NCBI RefSeq assembly: GCF_946998835.1
Contig: NZ_CAMQAZ010000002.1
Coordinates: forward strand, 1-64,000
Source of the DNA: an uncultured Corynebacterium sp.
GTDB taxonomy: Bacteria; Actinomycetota; Actinomycetes; Mycobacteriales; Mycobacteriaceae
Length of the DNA stretch: 64,000 nucleotides
Reading direction: 5' to 3'
Under the pieces are notes generated by a model. It had not been told where the DNA came from, did no database searches, and saw only the letters and a list, made by a program, of their open reading frames with translations. A program made the translations under genes and the position numbers. Positions within the stretch are counted from its first letter, which is position 1; every line of letters starts with the position of its first letter. Positions 18,723 to 26,824 of this stretch are shown one piece after another.

Positions 18723-18796
18723 AGTTACTGACCCCGTTTATGTCAGTTTGGAAGCCGTTTTTCGGGCTCAAAGTGTCATAAACGGGGTCAGTAACT
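18723..18796. repeat. Perfect 20-base inverted repeat (intergenic hairpin)
   Basis: Arms AGTTACTGACCCCGTTTATG (18723-18742) and its exact reverse complement (18777-18796) enclose a 34-base loop containing GAAGCCGTTTTTCGGGCTC. It lies between menC and menD (both minus). Arms recur as single, partly decayed words at 10507-10573. No transposase or U-run is present. Confidence 0.9.
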
Positions 18797-18864
18797 CTGG
18801 GTGTTCCGAGGGTTGATGCAGGTGGCGAGCAGCTACAGGTGGGATTAGACCGCCAAATGCGCCA

Positions 18865-19881
18865 CTACAGGTAGGCATACGCCGCGCGGAGGCGGTCGAA
18901 CCACCAATCGCGGCGGAGCCTCGGCGCGGCGAGCTCAGCCAGGCGGGAAAGGTCGGGCGCGGGGTTGGTGACGGGCAAACGGCCATCGATGAGCGGCCGG
19001 GGCTCGATGACGTCCTCAATAAACAGCGACGACGTGGCCAAACCCGCTGCGTTTGGCACCGGTTGCAGCTCGGTCACAGGCAGGGCCGCCGCCGTGAACA
19101 AACCGGCGGCCATGCCAACACCTGTATCCAAGGCACTGGCGACGGTCACCTTCACCGCCAGCTCCTCGGCCAACCGAAGCAAGCGGCGCGGACCACCGAG
19201 GGGTGCGACCTTCATTACGCCCACGTCAGCCGCCTGTTCGCGCGCAACCAAGTACGGATCCTCGGCCTTGCGGATCGACTCATCGGCCGCAATTGGGCAA
19301 AAGTCCCCCACAGCGTCGCGGACCTCGCGGAGCTCGGCGACAGTCGCAACGGGCTGCTCCATGTACTCCAGCGGGCCCAACTCATGAGCGGCGCGGATGG
19401 CCTGCTCCACCGACCAGCCACGATTCGCATCCACTCGCACAACAGGTTCATAGCCATAGGCTTCGGCCACCGCGGTGCGGACGGCGGCTACGCGCTCGAT
19501 GTCGTCGTTAAGCGATTGGCCGCGCTCTGCGACCTTGACCTTGAACGTGCGGCACCCGGGGTAACGCCCCACGACCTCCGGCACCTGCTCGGACGTGACG
19601 GCGGGTATGGTGGCGTTGACCTCGACGAACGCACGCTTCGGGGTGGGCAGGCCGACGTATGCGCATTCGATGGCCGAGCGCAGCCACGCGGCAGCTTCGG
19701 GCGCCTCGTACTCCAGGAAGGGAGCGAACTCGCCCCAGGTAACGGGGCCGTCGATGAGGAGTGCTTCGCGGGTGGTGACACCGCGGAATTTCACCGCCAT
19801 GGGCAGAGCCACGACGTGGGCGCGGTCGAGGATGTCGTCGATCGATGGAAGCGGGACGTTAGGCGCAGCGGACACAGACAT
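18865..19881 (-). CDS. menC: o-Succinylbenzoate synthase
   Basis: Enolase-superfamily enzyme dehydrating SHCHC to o-succinylbenzoate. Visible active-site elements: the KxK motif in TFKVKVAERG (about 130), the metal ligands in VVRVDANRGW (about 158), MEQPVAT and AADESIRK, and the second lysine in VGVMKVAPLGG. About 338 residues, normal for the actinobacterial form. The ATG at 19881 (MSVSAAPNVPLP) is preferred; an ATG 9 bases earlier is also possible. menB starts divergently 34 bases away, so promoters must overlap. Confidence 0.93.
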   Translation of the reverse strand: MSVSAAPNVPLPSIDDILDRAHVVALPMAVKFRGVTTREALLIDGPVTWGEFAPFLEYEAPEAAAWLRSAIECAYVGLPTPKRAFVEVNATIPAVTSEQVPEVVGRYPGCRTFKVKVAERGQSLNDDIERVAAVRTAVAEAYGYEPVVRVDANRGWSVEQAIRAAHELGPLEYMEQPVATVAELREVRDAVGDFCPIAADESIRKAEDPYLVAREQAADVGVMKVAPLGGPRRLLRLAEELAVKVTVASALDTGVGMAAGLFTAAALPVTELQPVPNAAGLATSSLFIEDVIEPRPLIDGRLPVTNPAPDLSRLAELAAPRLRRDWWFDRLRAAYAYL

Positions 19882-19915
19882 ACCCCTCATGCTAGAGACC
19901 TTTATGCTGGAAGCC

Positions 19916-20884
19916 ATGACTGATACCGCGAAGTACTCGACCGATAATCCCTTCCGCCCCGAGCAGTGGAAGACGGTTGATGGTTTTGAGGATTTGACCG
20001 ACATCACCTACCACCGCCACGTCGGCGTGGGCCGCGAGAACGGCATTGTGCGTATTGCGTTTGATCGCCCGGAGGTTCGTAACGCATTCCGCCCGCATAC
20101 CGTCGATGAGCTCTACCGCGCGCTCGACCACGCGCGCCGCACCCCGGATGTCGGCGTTGTGCTGCTGACCGGTAACGGCCCGAGCACCAAGGACGGTGGC
20201 TGGGCATTCTGCTCCGGCGGCGACCAGCGCATTCGCGGTCGTTCCGGTTATCAGTACGCAACGTCTCACGAGCATGACGACGCTACGGCGGACGCATCCA
20301 CCATCGATACCGCGCGCGCCAAGGTCGAGGGAGGTCGCCTGCACATCCTGGAGGTGCAGCGCCTGATTCGCACTATGCCGAAGGTTGTCATTGCCGTGGT
20401 CAATGGTTGGGCCGCAGGTGGCGGACACTCCCTGCACGTGGTGTGTGACCTGACACTGGCATCCCGCCAGGAGGCCCGCTTTAAGCAGACCGACGCTGAC
20501 GTGGGATCTTTCGATGCCGGCTATGGCTCGGCCTACCTGGCGAAGCAGGTTGGTCAGAAGTTTGCCCGCGAGATTTTCTTCCTCGGCCGTTCCTACGACG
20601 CTGAGACCATGCACCGCATGGGCGCTGTCAACGAGGTCGCCGACCACGCTGAGCTGGAAGATGTCGCGGTGGAGTGGGGCCGCATGATCAACGGTAAGTC
20701 CCCAACGGCGCAGCGCATGCTGAAGTTCGCTTTCAACCTGACCGATGACGGACTGATGGGCCAGCAGGTCTTCGCGGGCGAGGCTACTCGCCTGGCGTAC
20801 ATGACCGACGAGGCCGTCGAGGGCAAGGAAGCGTTCCTGGAAAAGCGTGACCCGAACTGGGACGAGTTCCCGTTCTACTACTAG
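19916..20884 (+). CDS. menB: 1,4-dihydroxy-2-naphthoyl-CoA synthase
   Basis: Crotonase-fold enzyme closing the second naphthoquinone ring. The protein contains the MenB signature CSGGDQRIRGRSGYQY (about residue 100), the oxyanion-hole segment VNGWAAGGGHSLHVVCDLTLAS, and the C-terminal WDEFPFYY typical of MenB. ATG at 19916 (MTDTAKYSTDNPF) has GGAAG four bases upstream; an alternative ATG is at 19904. The single plus-strand men gene of this block, convergent with the iron-transport genes downstream. Confidence 0.97.
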   Translation: MTDTAKYSTDNPFRPEQWKTVDGFEDLTDITYHRHVGVGRENGIVRIAFDRPEVRNAFRPHTVDELYRALDHARRTPDVGVVLLTGNGPSTKDGGWAFCSGGDQRIRGRSGYQYATSHEHDDATADASTIDTARAKVEGGRLHILEVQRLIRTMPKVVIAVVNGWAAGGGHSLHVVCDLTLASRQEARFKQTDADVGSFDAGYGSAYLAKQVGQKFAREIFFLGRSYDAETMHRMGAVNEVADHAELEDVAVEWGRMINGKSPTAQRMLKFAFNLTDDGLMGQQVFAGEATRLAYMTDEAVEGKEAFLEKRDPNWDEFPFYY

Positions 20885-20992
20885 GGGCAGTTAGGGGGGG
20901 CGCCGGCTGGGGCGCTCGTCGGGCCCTGCACTTTAGCGCTCATTCGTGGCTGTAGAACAGCCGAGAGCGTGCGCTACAGTCACGGGTCTGCG

Positions 20993-21844
20993 CTAGAGTG
21001 CCTCCGACGCTTCGACCGCCAGCCCGCCATTGCGAGTCGGGAGCACCGCACCTTCTACCTGATAAACCTCTCGCAGCATAGCTTCATTAATGACCTCTGC
21101 CGGAGGCCCTGCACTGCTGACCCGACCATCGGCTAGAACAACCACATGTTCGCAAAAGCGCGCCGCTTGCCCCAGGTCATGAAGTGTCATCACTACCGCG
21201 CAGGGCAATTCCCGCGCACACTTGCGTACCTGCCCGAGAAGCATCAATTGGTTACGCAGGTCGAGTGCGCTGGTGGGCTCGTCGAGAAGCAATACCCGAG
21301 GTCGTCGCACAACCGCCTGCGCAAAACTCACCAACTGCCGCTGTCCCCCAGACAACTCAGACATCAGCCGCGATGACAACGCAACCAACCCAAGTCGTTC
21401 AATGGTGGCCTGCACTTCTGCCCGCACTGTGGATCCGACACGCAGTGCGGAAAACCCAGAAAACGACTGTTGCCGGGCAAGCAGGACGCTTTCGTACACG
21501 GTCAATGAGCTCAGCGGCGGAGGGTCCTGTGGCAAATATAGAGATCTTTCAGCACGTACCTGCCCCGAGCAGTTTTCAAGGCCCGCCAAACACCTCAGCA
21601 GTGTCGATTTGCCAGCTCCGTTGGGACCGACCAACGCAGTCACGCTTCCCATCGGAAGAGGCCCAACGTCGACATTGTGCAGGACATGATGGCCGTCGTA
21701 AGCAAAAGACACTCCTCGCGCGCTAAGAGCGGACGATTCTGGAGGGGTTTCGCCGAGGGGTTTACCGTCAGGTTTACTGGGGCTGTCGTGATGACCATGT
21801 ACAGCGTCGTTCCCGACAAAGCGACTTGCCTTTAGCCAACCCAC
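20993..21844 (-). CDS. Iron-siderophore ABC transporter, ATP-binding protein (FecE type)
   Basis: ATPase of a metal-chelate importer. Walker A is VGPNGAGKSTLLRC (about 75), the ABC signature is LSGGQRQLVSFAQA (about 165), Walker B is RVLLLDEPTSALD, and the H-loop is VVMTLHDL. An extra ~35 hydrophilic residues with GHH precede the ABC domain. It overlaps the permease gene by 13 bases and is the last gene of the DtxR-box operon. A small hairpin (GGCTGT/ACAGCC near 20950) between it and convergent menB may terminate one side. Confidence 0.92.
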   Translation of the reverse strand: MGWLKASRFVGNDAVHGHHDSPSKPDGKPLGETPPESSALSARGVSFAYDGHHVLHNVDVGPLPMGSVTALVGPNGAGKSTLLRCLAGLENCSGQVRAERSLYLPQDPPPLSSLTVYESVLLARQQSFSGFSALRVGSTVRAEVQATIERLGLVALSSRLMSELSGGQRQLVSFAQAVVRRPRVLLLDEPTSALDLRNQLMLLGQVRKCARELPCAVVMTLHDLGQAARFCEHVVVLADGRVSSAGPPAEVINEAMLREVYQVEGAVLPTRNGGLAVEASEAL

Positions 21845-22980
21845 ATTTTCCTCCTCTGGCCAGCGATAATCGCGACAAATACGGGCACTCCTACAATTGC
21901 GGTAATAATGCCTACGGGAAGAATTACACCCGGTTGAATCACCTTCGACACTGCCGATGCCGCAACCAGAAGCAGCGCCCCTACCAAAGTCGAAGCAGTA
22001 AGAAAATAACGTTGATCTTCGCCTACCAATAAGCGCGCAACGTGTGGGCCGACGAGACCGATAAATCCAATCGTACCGGCCATCGACACAGCGGTTGCCG
22101 CCATAAAGGACACCACGATAAGGGTCAGCGCACGCAGTCGATCAACGTCTACGCCAAGGGCTTTTGCGCGGTCATCGCCCATCCGGAATGCAGTCAGCGA
22201 CCAGGCATTGAGGTAAAAGAAGAGTAGCCCCATCACGAATATCACCGCGAGCAACGCAATCTGCGTCCAGTTCGAGCGGGTGAGACTACCCATCGTCCAG
22301 AACACAACCTGTTCCAACTGCGTCTCCGAGGCCAGGTATTGCATCAGGGCCAGTAGAGCGTCGAAAAAGAATACAATCGCGATACCGAGGAGAATCATCC
22401 CCTCGACTCCTGGGCCACGAAATCGGGAAAAGAGCAGAATCGCAGCGCAGGCCAGCATCGCGAACACCCACGCAGTCCCGGCCATCCCCAGCACCGCACC
22501 GATTCCCTCAGAAGCGAAGCCGGTGACCACAGCCAGGGCAGCACCGAATCCGGCCGCCGCTGACACGCCCAGGGTGTACGGCTCGGCCAGGGGATTTCCC
22601 AGAATTGTCTGCATTTGTGAGCCCGCCGCTGCCAGCGTCGCTCCGACGAGCACTGCAGTCACGGTCATCGGAAGCCGAATGTCGAAAACAATCTGGTGGT
22701 CAATGGGTCGCGCACCAACCGGATGGGTCAATGTATGCAAAACTTCGCTGGCAGGCATGCTACCGCCACCGAGTAGAAAGTCAGCAAGCGATGTCAAAGC
22801 CAACACCACAGTAATCAGAGCGATTATCACCCACTTCTTCCGTGCTGCGCGCTGATACCAGTGAAAAGTTGACTGCACCATTACTCTATCAGGGCTGACT
22901 TCCTGCTCCCCGCGAACGGCGTCTCCGCTCCCCTGCGTTGTTGCCAGGTTTCCGTGCGAAACTTGCATGTTCGACATCAC
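21832..22980 (-). CDS. Iron-siderophore ABC transporter permease (FecCD family)
   Basis: A 382-residue BtuC/FecCD-type permease with about ten membrane helices after a ~50-residue hydrophilic N-terminus. Family signatures visible: FDIRLPMTVTAVLVGATLAAAGSQMQ, NPLAEPYTLGVSAAAGFGA, and GFIGLVGPHVARLLVG. Only one permease gene is present, so the channel is expected to be a homodimer. ATGA overlap with the binding-protein gene and 13-base overlap with the ATPase gene show tight translational coupling. Confidence 0.95.
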   Translation of the reverse strand: MMSNMQVSHGNLATTQGSGDAVRGEQEVSPDRVMVQSTFHWYQRAARKKWVIIALITVVLALTSLADFLLGGGSMPASEVLHTLTHPVGARPIDHQIVFDIRLPMTVTAVLVGATLAAAGSQMQTILGNPLAEPYTLGVSAAAGFGAALAVVTGFASEGIGAVLGMAGTAWVFAMLACAAILLFSRFRGPGVEGMILLGIAIVFFFDALLALMQYLASETQLEQVVFWTMGSLTRSNWTQIALLAVIFVMGLLFFYLNAWSLTAFRMGDDRAKALGVDVDRLRALTLIVVSFMAATAVSMAGTIGFIGLVGPHVARLLVGEDQRYFLTASTLVGALLLVAASAVSKVIQPGVILPVGIITAIVGVPVFVAIIAGQRRKMWVG

Positions 22981-24188
22981 TCCAGCCCAGTCCAGAAGGT
23001 GCCCGAGGCCTCGATTGGCAGGAACTTATCGTGCAGGTCCTGTACCTCTCGTTCAGTGTCAATGTCGCCGAACAAGTCCGGGTGCATGGCCTTTGCAAAC
23101 ATCTCGACTGCCAGGAAGTTATATGGCGAATCGTAAAAATGATGCCATGCGACGAAAGTACGCTTACTTTTCACCGCGTCGACTTCACGCACAGCGGGCT
23201 GCTTACCGACGACATCGTGAAGGGCCTTTTGCGCCTCTTCCTTCGATTCCGAGTAACCCAGCGGTACGTAATTTCCTTCCTTGACCGGAGTCTTACCCTG
23301 ATCCCAGTCTGCGCCTGTGGCAATGATGACTTCAGGATTCTTCCCGGCCAATGCCTCTGGCGATACCTGCCCTTGCTTCGCATCAATCATTTCGTCGCCA
23401 AGGTTTAGTCCACCGGCAAAATTGACAATCTGCGCCAGGTTGGACTTGGCGAAGGTTGAGCAGCAGTCAAAGTAACCGGGTGCTCGCCACAGGAATGTCG
23501 GTGTCGGTGCTGGTTTCTTCTCGGCAAGGCGGTCAGCGACCTTGTTGACCTTCTTCTCGTAGTAGTTGATAAAGTCTTCCGCCTGCTTTTCACGCCCCAG
23601 CAGTTGTCCCATCATTCGAATACTGGGCTCGGTGTTTTTCACTGGGTCAATGAAGTAGTCGACAGTCACCGTCGGCACGCCTGCCTTTTCTAATCCATCA
23701 ACGATTCCAGCATCTTTAGCCGCGTCGAAGACACCCGCATTTACTACGAAGACATCGGGTCGGGACTCCAGAGCCTGTTCCAGCGACATAGTGTTGTTGT
23801 AAATCTCGCCTGTGGTCGGGATGTCCTTGATTTTGGGGAACTTCTCAACGTAGCGGTCGTAAGTGGCTTTGTCGTTTTCCTTCAGGTCCTCTGGCCAGGC
23901 AACGATCTTGTCAGTTGGATTGTCTGGGTTCAGAAGCGCCGTCGTGTAAAGCATCTTCTGCCCGCCCATCAGGATTCGCTCGACATTCTGCGGGACTTTA
24001 ACTTCGCGTCCTAGCGCATCGACGACGGTACGCTTCTCACTGCTAGCGGATGCGTCTCCATTTCCATCTGAGCAAGCGGCGAGAAGGACGAGCGACATGC
24101 ATAGGAGTACCGCGAAAAGCACCCTTGCGGGGAAGTCACGCAGTAGCACGCTTGGAGTAAGAGGAGAACTAACCTTCATTTTCTTCAT
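22977..24188 (-). CDS. Iron-siderophore ABC transporter substrate-binding lipoprotein (FecB/TroA type)
   Basis: A 403-residue lipoprotein: signal with lipobox LLAAC (Cys39), then the periplasmic-binding-protein fold of class III with TVVDALGREVKVPQNVERIL and DLFGDIDTEREVQDL segments. It should bind a metal chelate on the outer face of the membrane and dock on the adjacent permease. The frame starts at ATG 24188 behind GGAAAGAAG; ATG 24179 is an alternative. 133 bases separate it from the MATE gene; no second DtxR box was recognised there. Confidence 0.92.
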   Translation of the reverse strand: MKKMKVSSPLTPSVLLRDFPARVLFAVLLCMSLVLLAACSDGNGDASASSEKRTVVDALGREVKVPQNVERILMGGQKMLYTTALLNPDNPTDKIVAWPEDLKENDKATYDRYVEKFPKIKDIPTTGEIYNNTMSLEQALESRPDVFVVNAGVFDAAKDAGIVDGLEKAGVPTVTVDYFIDPVKNTEPSIRMMGQLLGREKQAEDFINYYEKKVNKVADRLAEKKPAPTPTFLWRAPGYFDCCSTFAKSNLAQIVNFAGGLNLGDEMIDAKQGQVSPEALAGKNPEVIIATGADWDQGKTPVKEGNYVPLGYSESKEEAQKALHDVVGKQPAVREVDAVKSKRTFVAWHHFYDSPYNFLAVEMFAKAMHPDLFGDIDTEREVQDLHDKFLPIEASGTFWTGLE

Positions 24189-24321
24189 TTTCTTCTTTCC
24201 GGAGCAGGCGGTCAGTCGACCGCATATTCAGCTCCTCGGATCCCCTTCGGTAGAGGGAAAACGTCATCTTTACGTGGATGGTTCAGACTATTTCTGGATG
24301 GGTGTTACGAAGCTTCGGCCG

Positions 24322-25722
24322 TCACACGGAACTAGTGGGTTGCAGGTGACGCTGCAGAGCGCGGTAAAGCAGAGCAGCGGTCGTGGAAAAGCCAAGGATG
24401 AGCCCAACCCAAACGCCATATCCTTCCCAACGAAGGCCAAGGCCAAGAATCAGGAGAGCTGGAACCCCCACCGCCCAGTAGCCCCAAAGGGTCGCACTGA
24501 GACCCGACTTCGTGTCGCGCAGCCCACGAAGGAGCCCCACCAGCACGTTCTGGGAGCCTTTAGCGAACTGCTGAAGCACGGCAAGGCACAACAAGATTGT
24601 CGCTATATGGCGTACATCGGGATTGGCACTAACGTTGGAATCAGTAAGGAACAGTCCAACGACGTACTTGCCCAGTAGCAACCAGAGCAAACCGACGACG
24701 GCAAGATAAATACCCACTGCGTGCAAAACCCGACGTGATACCTGTTTGACTGCCTCGGCACCATCCGCTAATGCACGGCTGACCAGTATAGATCCTCCGT
24801 GCGAGAAGCCGATACATACTTGGTAGACGATATAAGCGAGTTGGTTAACAACGGTGTGCGCTGCCAGCATGACTGGGCTAACCAGGCCCATCGCTAGACC
24901 TGCGATAGTAGTAATCGCAGCTTCAGAGCCGTAGGTAAGCGAAACTGGAATCCCAAGCCGAATAATGCGCCTCATGCATGCTGCGTCGCCGGGCCTCGGA
25001 ATGACCGCGAAGAATTTCCGTAGCTGACGGTCTCTTTGCAGCAAGCCAGCAAAGGACAGCAGGGTAAAAACCTGGACGCAGGTGGTCGACAGACCGATGC
25101 CCACCAGTCCCCATGCAGTTCCCCATTCATTGACACTTGTTAGCCGGAGGAATCCAGCGTTGAGAGCAGCGTTGACAACGATGGAGATGAGCGTAACCAC
25201 CAGCAGAGAGCCCGGCCGACGCATGCCGACTGCAAACTGCCGCAGGACATTGAGCCAAATCATCGGGATAAGGCCTGGTGCAAGCGCGACCGTCATCGAG
25301 AACGCTAGCTCGGCAACAGTGTCGTCGATGGGCAAGATGAGTGCAAGCGCACCAAATGAAATCACGATGAGGCCACCAATGATTGCAGTTGCGGTACCGA
25401 CGGCCATGCAACTGCGTACCGCTTGGCGGATTCGCTCAGCCGCAACTTCCTCGCCTGTCTTTTCCCACTCCGACGCGGCCTCGGCTACTAGGTTGCCTCC
25501 GGCGGTGACCATACCGACACACATGGTGCGAATCTGGTTGTAGAACTGCATTGCGAGTCCGCCGCCGGCAATTGCCACTACACCGAGGGTCTGCAGCATC
25601 AGCACATCGGTCGTGGTTAGCGCAACCCCCGCTAGCTGAACGCCCGCGATGGGTAGCGCAAGCGAATAGACATCACGGTAGGACACGGTTTGCTGGCCAA
25701 TTGCACGAGCTGGATTTATCAC
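24322..25722 (-). CDS. MATE-family efflux protein, probable metallophore exporter
   Basis: A 466-residue protein with about twelve membrane helices in two related halves, and MATE/NorM-type segments such as SLALPIAGVQLAGVALTTTD and the loop between helices. Its GTG start overlaps the stop codon of the sbnA-like gene (GTGA), so it is translationally coupled to biosynthesis. Context suggests export of the metallophore; MATE proteins also export drugs, so the substrate is inferred, not seen. Confidence 0.85.
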   Translation of the reverse strand: MINPARAIGQQTVSYRDVYSLALPIAGVQLAGVALTTTDVLMLQTLGVVAIAGGGLAMQFYNQIRTMCVGMVTAGGNLVAEAASEWEKTGEEVAAERIRQAVRSCMAVGTATAIIGGLIVISFGALALILPIDDTVAELAFSMTVALAPGLIPMIWLNVLRQFAVGMRRPGSLLVVTLISIVVNAALNAGFLRLTSVNEWGTAWGLVGIGLSTTCVQVFTLLSFAGLLQRDRQLRKFFAVIPRPGDAACMRRIIRLGIPVSLTYGSEAAITTIAGLAMGLVSPVMLAAHTVVNQLAYIVYQVCIGFSHGGSILVSRALADGAEAVKQVSRRVLHAVGIYLAVVGLLWLLLGKYVVGLFLTDSNVSANPDVRHIATILLCLAVLQQFAKGSQNVLVGLLRGLRDTKSGLSATLWGYWAVGVPALLILGLGLRWEGYGVWVGLILGFSTTAALLYRALQRHLQPTSSV

Positions 25723-26804
25723 CCGGCCACCTCGAAGGAACTAGCAATGGCACGAGAATCACCATAGGCTCTGAGCATTCGCGAAACTTGACGCTCCATA
25801 ACTTCTGAATACAAATGATTTTTCTGAAGCCAATCAGTATCAAAAATTGTGTCGAGATATTTCTCACCAGCATCACAAACAATGACGACCATTGTTGTTC
25901 CTGCCTGAAACTCGTGTAGATGACGCAAACCTTCGTAGATTGCAGCACCTGCTGTGCCTCCAACCATGAGCCCATGTTCCCTAGCCAACACTCGGGCCGC
26001 GGCGAATGCCTTGACATCGCTAACTTTGACTCCATGGTCGATGAGGTCGTAGCGGACGTTATTGCCGATTTTGAAACCCGACGGAGCACCGGCACCTGAT
26101 TGCTTATATGCCCCTGGCACCCCACCAAAAATGATGGAGCCTTCGGGTTCAACAGCCAACGACTCGGCGGTATGCCCAAGCTTCCTCAGATGTTCCGTTG
26201 TACCGCACAACGTCCCGCCCGTTCCGATTGCCGCAACGAGAACGTCAACCTTTTCTGGGATTTGCTCATCGAGTTCGTATGCAAGCTGCCAGTAACCAGC
26301 TGGGTTGTTGGGATTATTGTGCTGGTCTGGCCACCATGCATCCGAGGTCTCGGCGACAATTTCTGCGGCCTTCGCACGTCTAAGGCTCGTAGACGGAACA
26401 CAGGATTCTTTATCCCCGACGAAGACCAACTCTGCTCCAAGTGCTTGCATGGAACGCAGCTTGTCCTTGGCAGCGTGATGATCCACAATCGCCGTAAACT
26501 TGTATCCCCGCTGAGAGGCCACAAATGCCAGACCTAAACCAGTGTTTCCACTAGTGGGTTCAATGATTCTTCCGCCCGGCTTGAGCTCGCCGGAGATCTC
26601 CGCAGCAACAATCATCTCCAGCGCCATTCGCACCTTTACGCTTCCCGTCGGATTTAGGCAATCCATCTTCAGTAATAACCGGCTTCCGGATCCGGTATTA
26701 CACAGTTCAAGAATTGGCGTGTTTCCAATTAAACTACAACTCTCAAGCGAACACGTTGCGCAAGGTTTTCTTAATTTTTTTTCAGAATATGGAAAATCAA
26801 TCAT
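25719..26804 (-). CDS. sbnA: SbnA-like PLP-dependent synthase (diaminopropionate pathway)
   Basis: Fold-II PLP enzyme of the cysteine synthase family. In staphyloferrin B synthesis SbnA joins O-phosphoserine and glutamate to N-(1-amino-1-carboxy-2-ethyl)-glutamate. About 361 residues; the PLP lysine lies in NPTGSVKVRMALE (usually SVKDR, so Asp is replaced by Val), the phosphate/substrate loop is PTSGNTGLGLA, and the glycine loop is AIGTGGTLCG. ATG at 26804 (MIDFPYSEKKLRK) is chosen because GGGG lies 7 bases upstream. An early Cys pair, CATCSLESC, is unusual. Adjacency to an sbnB-like gene favours this role over cysteine synthase. Confidence 0.82.
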   Translation of the reverse strand: MIDFPYSEKKLRKPCATCSLESCSLIGNTPILELCNTGSGSRLLLKMDCLNPTGSVKVRMALEMIVAAEISGELKPGGRIIEPTSGNTGLGLAFVASQRGYKFTAIVDHHAAKDKLRSMQALGAELVFVGDKESCVPSTSLRRAKAAEIVAETSDAWWPDQHNNPNNPAGYWQLAYELDEQIPEKVDVLVAAIGTGGTLCGTTEHLRKLGHTAESLAVEPEGSIIFGGVPGAYKQSGAGAPSGFKIGNNVRYDLIDHGVKVSDVKAFAAARVLAREHGLMVGGTAGAAIYEGLRHLHEFQAGTTMVVIVCDAGEKYLDTIFDTDWLQKNHLYSEVMERQVSRMLRAYGDSRAIASSFEVAG

Positions 26805-26824
26805 GACAGACCCCAATTAGACAT

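Noticed and set aside
24208..24223. Small hairpin GCGGTCAGTCGACCGC before the FecB-type gene
   Set aside because: Only six base pairs with no U-run or known operator pattern; likely chance.
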